Source: Novosphingobium fluoreni (GTDB taxonomy: Bacteria; Pseudomonadota; Alphaproteobacteria; Sphingomonadales; Sphingomonadaceae). Taken from it: a DNA stretch of 64,000 nt. The stretch lies in NCBI RefSeq assembly GCF_014196615.1, contig NZ_JACIDY010000003.1, positions 370,640-434,639 on the forward strand. Reading direction: 5' to 3'. This document shows, piece after piece, positions 26,081-34,032 of this stretch; position 1 is the stretch's first letter, and every line of letters begins with the position of its first letter. A program made the translations under genes and the position numbers. A model generated the notes under the pieces. The model was given only the letters and a program-made list of their open reading frames with translations, made no database searches and had not been told where the DNA came from.

Positions 26081-26752
26081 ATGATCCCCCTCACCTGGTC
26101 CTGCCCCTTGCCCGGCGGCGGCCTGGCGCAGGAATATGCGCTGACCTTCGATCACGGCCGCGCCCGGCGCCTGCTGGTGATCCCCGCACTGTTCGACGAG
26201 GCCAACCGCCTGCGCCGCTTCACCGTGGAAGTGATGCGCCGGCTGGACCAGGCCGGCATCGATACGCTGCTGCCCGATCTGCCCGGCACGAACGAAAGCC
26301 TGCAGCCGCTTCACCTGCTGGAACCGCAGGACTGGGCCGATGCGATGGCCGCTGCCGCGCGGTTGTTCGAGGCCACGCACGTGCTGGCGATCCGGGGCGG
26401 TTGCCTGCTGACGCCGCCCGGCGTGCCCGCCCTGCACTATGCCCCGGCGAAGGCCCCGGCGATCCTGCGCCAGATGCTGCGCGCCCGCACGCTCGCCGCG
26501 CGGGAAGCCGGGCGAGAGGAAACGCGCGAGGGCTTGATGACTCTGGCCCTCGCCGAAGGGATCGAGCTGGCCGGTTATCGCCTGGGCGCGGAATTCGTCC
26601 GCCAGTTCGAAGCGCTCACTGTGGCGAACAAGGCGATCGAAATCGCGCAAGACACGATCGGCGGTTCCGGCCTGTGGCTGCGCGCCGAACCCGGCGATAG
26701 CGCGGTGCAGGCCGATGCCCTGGCGGCGGTGGTGATGGTGGCGCTGGCATGA
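26081..26752 (+). CDS. XrtA-associated hydrolase 2 (alpha/beta-hydrolase-like)
   Basis: 223 residues. LLVIPALFDEANRLRRF and LLPDLPGTNES are strands and loops of the hydrolase 2 family of exosortase A clusters. The nucleophile elbow position reads IRGGC (residues 104-108) instead of a GxSxG, and the protein is shorter than the usual alpha/beta hydrolase, so it may be a Cys-dependent or non-catalytic partner. It lies 69 bp after the ACP. Its stop overlaps an ATG (ATGA) that opens the 42-codon frame at 26749. Confidence 0.8.
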   Translation: MIPLTWSCPLPGGGLAQEYALTFDHGRARRLLVIPALFDEANRLRRFTVEVMRRLDQAGIDTLLPDLPGTNESLQPLHLLEPQDWADAMAAAARLFEATHVLAIRGGCLLTPPGVPALHYAPAKAPAILRQMLRARTLAAREAGREETREGLMTLALAEGIELAGYRLGAEFVRQFEALTVANKAIEIAQDTIGGSGLWLRAEPGDSAVQADALAAVVMVALA

Positions 26753-26877
26753 CCTTCGTCCCATTGGCCATGAGCCCCTCTCCGGGCGTCATGTCGCCCT
26801 CTCCGGTTGCCACGTGCCCGCCTCCGTTCTGTGCGATCAGGGGAGGCTCCCTCAGCCCCCAGGGCAGCCCCGCATGA
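26749..26877 (+). CDS. Candidate 42-residue coupling micro-ORF
   Basis: Starts with ATG at 26749 overlapping the hydrolase 2 stop (ATGA) and ends with TGA at 26875-26877 overlapping the hydrolase 1 ATG at 26874 (again ATGA). It therefore fills the whole gap between the two genes in one frame. The peptide is Pro/Ser-rich with an MSPSPGV/MSPSPVA repeat, and I recognise no homologue. It may allow translational coupling across the gap, or it may be a chance open frame; the DNA here has three imperfect repeats. Confidence 0.3.
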   Translation: MTFVPLAMSPSPGVMSPSPVATCPPPFCAIRGGSLSPQGSPA

Positions 26878-27653
26878 GGCGGCACTTCCTATTCCCTTGC
26901 GGCAGCGCGCAGCTTGTCGGCACGCTGGACTCCGCACCCGGCAAAGTCGGCCTGCTGATCGTCACCGGCGGCAATGAAACCCGATCCGGAGCCTGGGCCG
27001 GACAAGCCCAGTTCGCAGCGCAGATCGCGGCGGCGGGCTATCCGGTCCTGCGGTTCGATCGGCGCGGATGCGGCGATAGCGAGGGTGTGAATGAGGAGTT
27101 CCGCTCCGCCGCGCCCGATCTTGCCGCCGCGATCGAGGCGTTCCGCGCCGAAGCGCCGCACATCGCGCGCATCGTGGCGCTGGGCAATTGCGATGCCGCC
27201 AGCGCGCTGATGCTGTCAGGCGGCGCGGGATGCGACGGCCTTGTCCTAAGCAATCCCTGGACCTTCGAAGGCGATGCGGCGGAAGAAGCCCCGCCCGAAG
27301 CGGTGCGCAGCCACTATCGCAATCGCCTGAAAGACTTGGGCGCGATCAAGCGGTTGCTCAGCGGCAAGGTCGCGATCGGTCCGCTGGTAAAAAGCCTGCT
27401 CTCCGCCACAAAGCCAGCCCCCGCGCCCAGCACGCTGGCACAGGACATGGCCGCCGGGATCGCCGGTTTTGCCGGCCCGGTCCGCTTCCTGATTGCCGAG
27501 CGTGACCGCACCGGCATCGCGTTCCTGTCCGCATGGGACAAAGCCGACGATCGCATCCGCCGCTGCCCCAACGCGACTCACAGCTTCGTCGAGGCCGACG
27601 CCCGCACCTGGCTGCTGGACCAGACGCTCGCAGTGCTAGGGCAGACGACCTAA
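26874..27653 (+). CDS. XrtA-associated hydrolase 1 (alpha/beta hydrolase)
   Basis: A 259-residue alpha/beta hydrolase. RFDRRGCGDSEG is the oxyanion-side loop and GNCDAASAL (Cys106) is the nucleophile elbow, where Cys replaces Ser as is characteristic of the exosortase A hydrolase 1 family. A RFLIAERDRTG strand supplies the Asp and NATHSF the His. It probably acts on acyl thioesters of the ACP/ligase pathway (inference). The ATG at 26874 is chosen because it begins the family motif MRRHFLFPCG; the frame is open back to 26814. It is the last gene of the module; a small hairpin (27681-27696) follows. Confidence 0.85.
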   Translation: MRRHFLFPCGSAQLVGTLDSAPGKVGLLIVTGGNETRSGAWAGQAQFAAQIAAAGYPVLRFDRRGCGDSEGVNEEFRSAAPDLAAAIEAFRAEAPHIARIVALGNCDAASALMLSGGAGCDGLVLSNPWTFEGDAAEEAPPEAVRSHYRNRLKDLGAIKRLLSGKVAIGPLVKSLLSATKPAPAPSTLAQDMAAGIAGFAGPVRFLIAERDRTGIAFLSAWDKADDRIRRCPNATHSFVEADARTWLLDQTLAVLGQTT

Positions 27654-27841
27654 GGCGGCGTGGATGAATTCAAGGCTCGACGATAGTCTGCTATCGGCAC
27701 GTTCATAGGGTAGACCGAGCGGCCGAAAGTGGTGGTGAGCAGATGTTCCAGCGACCTCCAGACGATTACTGCTTTGCGCCCGTTCTTGCCATTCGTCTGC
27801 AATTCCTCTGAGCTTGAAAGCGGAAATGCGAGCGATGAATG

Positions 27842-28234
27842 TCAGAAACCACGCAATCGTTCGCCCGTCGCGCTGATCTCATAACAGCCTGAACTTACCG
27901 ATTCGGACAGGTTGACGAGGGACGGCCAAAGCGTCAGGAGTCGTGCTGCGAGGCGCTCCATCGGCCATTTGGCAACCGATGGTGATGGAAAGAAGCCGAT
28001 CAAGCCACAGGCCAAGAACAACTGCCGAGAAGGACGCTTCTTTGCAATGTTGCGATCTGCGGTTAGCACGCACCAGTGCCCTTCCCGCCCGAGTAGCTTT
28101 ATCCAATCTTCGTCAGAAAGGTTACCTCGTCCAAACTTCTCCTTGATGTGGATGACGATATGCTCTTCATCGAAAAATGCGCCGAGCCCCCGGGCAAGGC
28201 GTGGAGGCAGGTTGTTATCGACGAGAAGCTTCAC
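27842..28234 (-). CDS. PIN-like toxin of a VapC45-type toxin-antitoxin pair
   Basis: 130 residues. The start MKLLVDNNLPPRLARGL with an early Asp (Asp6) and the later VLTADRNIAKK are the acidic positions of DUF5615/VapC45 PIN-like nucleases, which need Mg2+ and cleave RNA. Its ATG overlaps the upstream antitoxin stop by 4 nt, the standard TA arrangement. Base composition is lower in G+C than the EPS genes before it, suggesting transfer. Confidence 0.8.
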   Translation of the reverse strand: MKLLVDNNLPPRLARGLGAFFDEEHIVIHIKEKFGRGNLSDEDWIKLLGREGHWCVLTADRNIAKKRPSRQLFLACGLIGFFPSPSVAKWPMERLAARLLTLWPSLVNLSESVSSGCYEISATGERLRGF

Positions 28235-28914
28235 GCTGCTTTGCGATTGCCGATGCTGACCTCGTAGGCAATGGCGTCACGGATCAAGCGCGGTTTAATC
28301 TCATAGATCTTCGCGGCGCGATCCACTGAACCTTCTGCCTCGACAATCTCAATAACTCGGGCAGTGGAGATACCATAGTCAGCCAAGATCGGTTGACCAA
28401 ATGAGCGGGTAGGATCTGCCACGACAGTCTTCTTGCCATGCAACAACCACCACCGCTCTGCACCAGTCGGACCAAAATCCAAATCTTGCAAGCTAGGCTC
28501 GACTACCCTTTTGAAAACACCTTGGCTCTTGCGCAGATCGATGAAAACTGGCTCGTCGAGATTACGGGTAATTTCGAGAAAGATCGTCTTTCCATCGGTC
28601 TTGAACTGTTGCGTCGAAAATGGGCGCTCGTCGCCTACAATCTTTCGAGCTCGTTCAATGCACTTTCTGATCGTAGGGAGGCCGATGCGCTTCTCCCGCA
28701 GTGCGTTGACTATTCTTGCTTCAATAAGGTCACGAAATCCGAGAAGAATGCCCTCCTCGTGATGCGTGTATTGCGGGTGCCAGAGGGCTTCCTCTGAACG
28801 ACCATCATGCACGTAACCTACGAGCCACCGGCGCAGCGTAGCAGGGCTCATCCCGACCATCCGGGCAGCCTCCAAGGCGGTGTATGCACCTATGCCAAAT
28901 TCAGCAATTTCCAT
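28231..28914 (-). CDS. HTH-DUF433 antitoxin (VapB45-type)
   Basis: 227 residues. An N-terminal MerR-like helix-turn-helix (YTALEAARMVGMSPATLRRWL, residues ~11-31) is followed by a middle domain and a C-terminal DUF433-like HTH (STARVIEIVEAEGSVDRAAKIYEIKPRLIRDAI). This domain order is that of VapB45-type antitoxins paired with PIN-like toxins. The ATG at 28914 places the HTH at the N-terminus; a frame open to 28965 is less likely. Autoregulation of the two-gene operon is expected for the family. Confidence 0.78.
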   Translation of the reverse strand: MEIAEFGIGAYTALEAARMVGMSPATLRRWLVGYVHDGRSEEALWHPQYTHHEEGILLGFRDLIEARIVNALREKRIGLPTIRKCIERARKIVGDERPFSTQQFKTDGKTIFLEITRNLDEPVFIDLRKSQGVFKRVVEPSLQDLDFGPTGAERWWLLHGKKTVVADPTRSFGQPILADYGISTARVIEIVEAEGSVDRAAKIYEIKPRLIRDAIAYEVSIGNRKAA

Positions 28915-29204
28915 GCCCGTTGTATAGCTCCAGCATTTGCCGAGCGCCAAGCGCTTTGGTTGCAACTAGGTGTCACGCAGATTGGCGAACGTGGCACCTC
29001 AGATGTTCGCCTCGCGACGTTCGAACGTGCCAGCTATCCGCCTGCATTCGTCGTAACCAGTCATTTCGCTACCGGCCAATGGGACCCTCCGGAAGCGTTC
29101 CGTCGTATGTCCGCAACCGGGCGTGTCCGAAAATTCCGGCTTCAGCAAGAAATGGCGGATAGCCAACCATCCGCCACGGTGGAATTTGTCCACCCACCCA
29201 GGGT
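28915..29204. other. Intergenic spacer between antitoxin and chrA
   Basis: 290 bp holding the upstream region of the antitoxin gene (minus) and the tail region after chrA (also minus). I see no gene, T-run terminator or notable repeat in it. Confidence 0.5.
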
Positions 29205-30542
29205 TCAGCCTAAGACGCTCAGGATCAATCCGCCCGCAGCCGAAATCGCCAGGACCGCGATCAGGTTCAGCCGTGCCACGAACAGCAGCGCCGCCGCCAG
29301 GATCGCCAGTACGGCGGCTCGCCAGTCCAGCGTGGACCAGACCGGATCGTAGAGCCGCGCCGGTCCCACTCGCACTTCGTTCACGCGCGCGAACAGGACG
29401 TGCAGGGTGAACCAGACGCTCAGGTTGGCGATCACGCCGACTACGGCGGACGTCAGCGCGGACAGGCCGCCGCTGAGAGTGCGGGCGTGCTCCAGCCGCT
29501 CTATCCACGGGGCGAAGGCGAAGATCCACAGAAAGCACGGCGCAAAGGTGACCCAGGTGGTCAGCCCCGCGCCCAGGATCCCCGCCACCATCGGGGTGAA
29601 CGGCGCAGGCGCGCGGAATGCGGCGAGATAGCCCACGAACTGCGTCACCATGATCAGCGGGCCGGGCGTGGTTTCCGCCAGGCCCAGCCCGTCCGCCATC
29701 TCACCCGCGCTCAGCCAGTGGTGGCTCTGCACCGCCTCCTGCGCCATGTAGGCCAGCACGGAATAGGCCCCGCCGAACGTTACGACCGCCAGCTGGGAAA
29801 AGAACACGCCGACGCGCCACAGCACGTGGTCGCTGCCCAACCATACGAACACCAGCGCCAGCGGCAAGGCCCAGATGGCGCCCCAGGCCAGCACCGCTTT
29901 CGCGCTGGTGCGCCAAGGTCGGCCCTGGATGGCGGGGGCCGGTCCCTTGTCCTTCAGCGCCAGCCAATCAGGGCGGACGCGCGCCACCGCCATGCCGATC
30001 GCCCCTGCCCCCAGCACCACCAGCGGAAACGGCAGGTCGAACACGAACAGCGCCACGAATGCCACTACCGACAGCGCCTTCTTAAAACGGGTGTTCAGCG
30101 CCCGCCCGGCGATCCGCAGCAGGGCCTGCACCACCACGGCCAGCACCGCCGCCTTGATCCCCAGGAACAGCGCGGCGAACCAACCCAGCTTCGCCGCGGA
30201 GGCATACAGCATCGACAGCGCCAGGATCACCAGCGCGCCGGGCAGCACGAACAGCAGGCCCGCCACCAGCCCACCGCGCACGCCGTGCAGCTTCCAGCCG
30301 ATCCACGTCGCCAGCTGCTGCGCTTCCGGTCCGGGAAGGAGGTGGCAGAAGTTCAGCGCGTGAAGATACTGCGCCTCGCTCACCCAGCGGCGTTCGTCCA
30401 CCAGTTCGCGGTGCATCAGGGCGATCTGCCCGGCCGGACCGCCGAAGCTGAGAAACCCGATCCGCGCGCAAACGCGCACCAGTTCGGAAAATGGGGGGTG
30501 ATAGGGAGTATCGTGTTCCAAGGAACGCCTCATGCCTTGCAT
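29205..30542 (-). CDS. chrA: Chromate efflux transporter
   Basis: A 445-residue inner-membrane protein with two homologous CHR domains. The N-terminal half has GFLSFGGPAGQIALMHRELV and NFCHLLPGPEAQQLA; the second half repeats FGGAYSVLAYMAQEAV and GLAETTPGPLIMV. These Gly-rich motifs define the long ChrA transporters that export chromate. About ten membrane segments are visible. Start at 30542 or 30533; neither has a clear ribosome site. No chrB regulator is adjacent, so expression may be constitutive. Confidence 0.93.
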   Translation of the reverse strand: MQGMRRSLEHDTPYHPPFSELVRVCARIGFLSFGGPAGQIALMHRELVDERRWVSEAQYLHALNFCHLLPGPEAQQLATWIGWKLHGVRGGLVAGLLFVLPGALVILALSMLYASAAKLGWFAALFLGIKAAVLAVVVQALLRIAGRALNTRFKKALSVVAFVALFVFDLPFPLVVLGAGAIGMAVARVRPDWLALKDKGPAPAIQGRPWRTSAKAVLAWGAIWALPLALVFVWLGSDHVLWRVGVFFSQLAVVTFGGAYSVLAYMAQEAVQSHHWLSAGEMADGLGLAETTPGPLIMVTQFVGYLAAFRAPAPFTPMVAGILGAGLTTWVTFAPCFLWIFAFAPWIERLEHARTLSGGLSALTSAVVGVIANLSVWFTLHVLFARVNEVRVGPARLYDPVWSTLDWRAAVLAILAAALLFVARLNLIAVLAISAAGGLILSVLG

Positions 30543-30673
30543 CCGCGCAAAGGCGGACGACAGAAGGCAACGCTTGGGTGTTGGGCTGTACCCGCCCGAC
30601 GCCTGACCGGGAGGTTGCTTGGCCCCGATCCGCTCGGTCTAGCGAGCGGGACCGTGCTTGCCAAGATGGTCGG

Positions 30674-31081
30674 TCAAATCGACCATGCGGCGTTTTGCAG
30701 CACGACCCGGTAGCCATCGGCATCTTCGAAGGTGCGGCCCGCTGCGTCCCAATAGGGATTGAACGCCGGCACAGCGGCAAAACCGGCCTGCTCCATCCGG
30801 TCAACCGCCGCGCGCCATGCCTGCTGGTCCGGCAGGTAGAACACCAGGAGATTGTCCTGCGTGGGCGCGCGGCCGGCGGGATGCGCCTCGGTTCGCGTGA
30901 ATTCCAGATGATAGGGCGCGTCGGGATGCCCCAGCATCACGCCGTCGAAGCCGCCATGCCCATCGAAGCGATAGAGCACCTCCAGCCCCAGGCCGTCGCG
31001 ATAGAACGGCAGCAGGGCATCGATATCGTCCGTCGGCCTGGCGACTCTCAACTTGGGGGGCGGCAGCTTGGGGGCCGGCAT
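30674..31081 (-). CDS. VOC-family (glyoxalase/bleomycin-resistance-like) protein
   Basis: 135 residues with the beta-alpha-beta-beta-beta pattern of vicinal-oxygen-chelate proteins: RPTDDIDALLPFYRDGLGLEVL in the first half and GRTFEDADGYRVVLQNA at the end. Metal-ligand candidates are His57 and a C-terminal Glu or Asp. Substrate unknown; members range from glyoxalases to dioxygenases and drug-binding proteins. It lies 13 bp after trxB on the same strand and may be cotranscribed with it. Confidence 0.75.
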   Translation of the reverse strand: MPAPKLPPPKLRVARPTDDIDALLPFYRDGLGLEVLYRFDGHGGFDGVMLGHPDAPYHLEFTRTEAHPAGRAPTQDNLLVFYLPDQQAWRAAVDRMEQAGFAAVPAFNPYWDAAGRTFEDADGYRVVLQNAAWSI

Positions 31082-31094
31082 GCTCGCCCCGCCC

Positions 31095-32078
31095 CTACTC
31101 CGCCGCTTCCTTGGCCATTTCGTCGAACTCCTTGGCTTGCAGATAGCGCTCGGCGTCGAGGGCGGCCATGCAGCCGGTGCCGGCGGCGGTGACGGCCTGG
31201 CGATAGGTGTGGTCCATCACGTCCCCGCAGGCGAATACGCCGGGGATGCGGGTTTTCGGCGTGCCGGGGGTGACCACCAGATAGCCGCTATCGTCGGTAT
31301 CGAGCTGCCCTTCGAACAGCGACGTGGCCGGGGCGTGGCCGATCGCGACAAAGGCGCCGTCGGTGGCGATCTCGCTCTTTTCGCCCGTGACGGTATCGGT
31401 GACCGCCACGGCCATCAGCTGTCCGTTCTCGGCATGGCCGACGAAGTGATCGACCGCCTTGTTCCACACCACCTTCACGTTGGGATGCGCAAACAGGCGG
31501 TCCTGCAGGATACGCTCCGCCCGCAGCGAATCGCGGCGATGGATCAGGGTGACGTCCTGCGAGTGGTTGGTGAGGTACAGCGCTTCCTCCACCGCGGTGT
31601 TGCCGCCGCCGATCACCACCACTTTCTTGCCGCGATAGAAGAACCCGTCGCACGTGGCGCAGGCGGAAACGCCCTTGCCCGAAAGCTCCATCTCTCCTGG
31701 AACGCCCAGCCATTTGGCCTGCGCGCCGGTGGCGATCACCAGCGTTTCGCCTTCGTAGATGTCACCGCCATCGCCCACGGCGCGGAACACGCCGCCGTTG
31801 GCATCGGCATCCAGATCGACCGAGACGATCGTATCCCAAAGCATCCGTGTGCCGACATGGACGGCCTGCGCCTCCATCTCCTGCATCAGCCACGGGCCCT
31901 GGATCACGTCACGAAAGCCGGGATAGTTCTCAACATCTGTGGTGATCGTCAGCTGCCCGCCGGGCTGCAGGCCCTGCACCACGATCGGCTTCATCCCCGC
32001 GCGCGCGCCATAGATCGCGGCGGACAGGCCGGCCGGGCCGGAACCGATGATGAGCATGCGGGTGGTGTGCGTCGTCAT
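31095..32078 (-). CDS. trxB: Thioredoxin-disulfide reductase
   Basis: A 327-residue low-molecular-weight TrxR. The FAD motif GSGPAGLSAA starts at residue 12, the redox pair is Cys140-Ala-Thr-Cys143 (VSACATCDG), the NADPH motif is GGGNTAVEEA and the second FAD motif is GVFACGDV. It reduces thioredoxin with NADPH in the cytosol. The ATG at 32078 has GGAGG nearby and is preferred to a frame open to 32207. It is divergent from the alpha/beta hydrolase across 75 bp. Confidence 0.96.
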   Translation of the reverse strand: MTTHTTRMLIIGSGPAGLSAAIYGARAGMKPIVVQGLQPGGQLTITTDVENYPGFRDVIQGPWLMQEMEAQAVHVGTRMLWDTIVSVDLDADANGGVFRAVGDGGDIYEGETLVIATGAQAKWLGVPGEMELSGKGVSACATCDGFFYRGKKVVVIGGGNTAVEEALYLTNHSQDVTLIHRRDSLRAERILQDRLFAHPNVKVVWNKAVDHFVGHAENGQLMAVAVTDTVTGEKSEIATDGAFVAIGHAPATSLFEGQLDTDDSGYLVVTPGTPKTRIPGVFACGDVMDHTYRQAVTAAGTGCMAALDAERYLQAKEFDEMAKEAAE

Positions 32079-32153
32079 GAAATACCTCCGGCGACCCAGA
32101 TAGCGATTGCCGCGCCAGATAGCGAGATCACCGCCTGGTTGCAAAGGTGGGCC

Positions 32154-33074
32154 ATGCCTGTTCCGATGGATACCTCTCTGGTTGACCTGACGCGCCATCG
32201 CCGCCAATCGATCCGAATGGAAAATCTGTCCGGCCCCACATCGAACGCTTTCATTTCACAGCGCCTGCGGATGAATTACGTGGATTGGGGCAATCCCGAT
32301 GCGCCGCCGCTGATCCTGCAGCACGGCGGGCGCGATCACTGCCGCAGCTGGGACTGGGTGGCAGAAGCGCTGCGGCACGATTGGCATGTTATCGCCCCGG
32401 ACTTGCGTGGCCATGGCGATAGCCAGTGGTCCCCGGAAGGCAACTACGCGATGGACGCCTTCGTCTATGACTTCGCGCAACTGGTGGACACGCTGGGCTA
32501 CGATCAGGTCACGATCGTGGGCCATTCGCTGGGCGGCAATATCTCCACGAGGTTTGCCGGGCTCTATCCGGAAAAGGTGCGCAAGCTGGTGAATATCGAA
32601 GGGTTGGGGCCGGTATCCACCAACCCCGGGCCGACGATGGAAGACCTGCACGAGTGGATCGAGGCCAAGCGCAAGTCCGCCTCACGCACGCCCAAGCGTT
32701 ATGCGCGGCCCGAAGACGCCTATCTGCGCATGAAGTCCGAAAATGCGTTCTTGTCAGATAGTCAGGCGCGGCATCTCACCACGCATGGCATTCAACGAAA
32801 TGAGGACGGCACGTACAGCTGGAAGTTCGACAATTACCTGAACGTCTGGGGCGCGGTGGACATATCGTTCGCGGAGAAGACGCGCCTTTGGGCGTCGGTA
32901 ACGTGCCCGGTCCTGATGCTATGGGGAAATCGCAGTTTTGCTTCAAACCCTGCCGCAGACGGCCGGCTGGACCACTTCAAGGACGTAAAGCTTATCGAGT
33001 ATCCGGACGCCGGGCACTGGTTGCATCATGACCAGACCGCGCGTTTCCTAAAAGATGTGTCCGCGTTTCTTTGA
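32154..33074 (+). CDS. Alpha/beta hydrolase
   Basis: 306 residues. The HGGRDHCRSWDWVA segment near the oxyanion hole, DLRGHGDS, the nucleophile elbow GHSLGG (Ser125) and a C-terminal DAGHWLHHD supply a complete Ser-Asp-His set. The pattern is that of epoxide-hydrolase/haloalkane-like hydrolases; no haloalkane-specific residues are evident and the substrate is unknown. ATG at 32154 with AAGGTGG just upstream; inner ATGs at 32166 and 32217 are alternatives. No signal peptide. Confidence 0.85.
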   Translation: MPVPMDTSLVDLTRHRRQSIRMENLSGPTSNAFISQRLRMNYVDWGNPDAPPLILQHGGRDHCRSWDWVAEALRHDWHVIAPDLRGHGDSQWSPEGNYAMDAFVYDFAQLVDTLGYDQVTIVGHSLGGNISTRFAGLYPEKVRKLVNIEGLGPVSTNPGPTMEDLHEWIEAKRKSASRTPKRYARPEDAYLRMKSENAFLSDSQARHLTTHGIQRNEDGTYSWKFDNYLNVWGAVDISFAEKTRLWASVTCPVLMLWGNRSFASNPAADGRLDHFKDVKLIEYPDAGHWLHHDQTARFLKDVSAFL

Positions 33075-33103
33075 GAACAACGGACTGTCAAAAGAGAAGG
33101 CGA

Positions 33104-33289
33104 TCAGATCAGAAAGGCTAAAGCCACTCCAACCCAGCAGGCCGCGCTCATCATGATGGCGAGCACGAAGCCGCGGGGATTGTGCAATTCAAGCTGCGGT
33201 TCGGCGGCACCGAACGGAGAACGGTGATGGTCACGGGCGACAACTGACTCAGCAGGGGCGGCGAGACCTCTGAATTGGTTGTATTGCAT
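33104..33289 (-). CDS. Small single-pass membrane protein, function unknown
   Basis: A 61-residue frame with a polar N-terminus and one C-terminal membrane segment (LAIMMSAACWVGVALAFLI). The ATG at 33289 has an AGGAAGAGG-type ribosome site directly upstream, which argues for translation. I do not recognise a family. It converges with the alpha/beta hydrolase gene and is divergent from the ModE-like regulator. Confidence 0.55.
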   Translation of the reverse strand: MQYNQFRGLAAPAESVVARDHHRSPFGAAEPQLELHNPRGFVLAIMMSAACWVGVALAFLI

Positions 33290-33539
33290 CCTCTTCCTCT
33301 TTCACGTCCTAAACGGGTCTGTCCTCTATTTGTCTTAATTCAACGCCAGGTCACTCGGCTTGTTCCACCCACAGTAATCGGAAGAAGTCAAAAATCCTTT
33401 AATTACCCGCCCATTAATCGTGGAAATCCGGGAGTTTCCGCGGTTTTCAGTCTCATCGGGTCATTTCCGACAGTCGCGTGACACGCTCGGTTGGCCGCTG
33501 GACGCCTCGGATTGTCCTTTTGCGGCCAGAGGAGTTAGA

Positions 33540-33932
33540 ATGCCGATCATGGTTTCTGCGCCAACCCTCAAACTCAAGCTGCAGCTCCTGTGCGGAGAAG
33601 AGATCGCGATGGGGCCCGGGAAGGCGGACTTGCTGGATGCGATCGCCGCGCACGGCTCGATCTCGGCCGCCGCGCGTGCCATGGACATGAGCTATCGCCG
33701 GGCGTGGCTGCTGGTCGATGCGATGAACCGCTGCTGGGTTTCGCCACTTGTGGAAACCTCCCCCGGCCGCGCCAAGAGCGGCGGCGCGCGTCTGACGCCG
33801 GCGGGCGTCCGGGCGCTGGCGGACTATCGCAGCTTGCAAGCCGGCGTTGCCGATGCCGCGGGTGGCCCCCTGCTCGCCGCGTTGCTGGCCAATCTGGCGG
33901 ACGAACCGCGCCCCCGCGCCGTCCCGGAATGA
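33540..33932 (+). CDS. ModE-like winged-helix regulator
   Basis: A 130-residue protein made only of the ModE N-terminal DNA-binding domain: KADLLDAIAAHGSISAAARAMDMSYRRAWLLVDAMN is the winged helix, followed by GRAKSGGARLTPAG. The molybdate-binding TOBE domains of full-length ModE are absent, so it may sense another signal or act constitutively. The ATG at 33540 has GAGGAG 6 nt upstream. There are no molybdate-transport genes beside it; the molybdoenzyme paoABC is 26 kb away. Confidence 0.85.
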   Translation: MPIMVSAPTLKLKLQLLCGEEIAMGPGKADLLDAIAAHGSISAAARAMDMSYRRAWLLVDAMNRCWVSPLVETSPGRAKSGGARLTPAGVRALADYRSLQAGVADAAGGPLLAALLANLADEPRPRAVPE

Positions 33933-34032
33933 TATCGCGACCGCGCGGGGCGATATGTCGCCCCGCCTGAACAAGACGAACCGATCGATAGTCTTGAGAC
34001 CTTGTTAACCGCGCCGGTCGTATCGCACAAAA

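Noticed and set aside
28999..29538. Minus-strand frame of 179 codons over the end of chrA
   Set aside because: It overlaps the clear ChrA coding region in another frame of the same strand.
31053..32153. Plus-strand extension of the alpha/beta hydrolase frame across trxB
   Set aside because: It would overlap all of trxB antisense; the hydrolase homology begins only after ~32217 and a good ribosome site precedes 32154.
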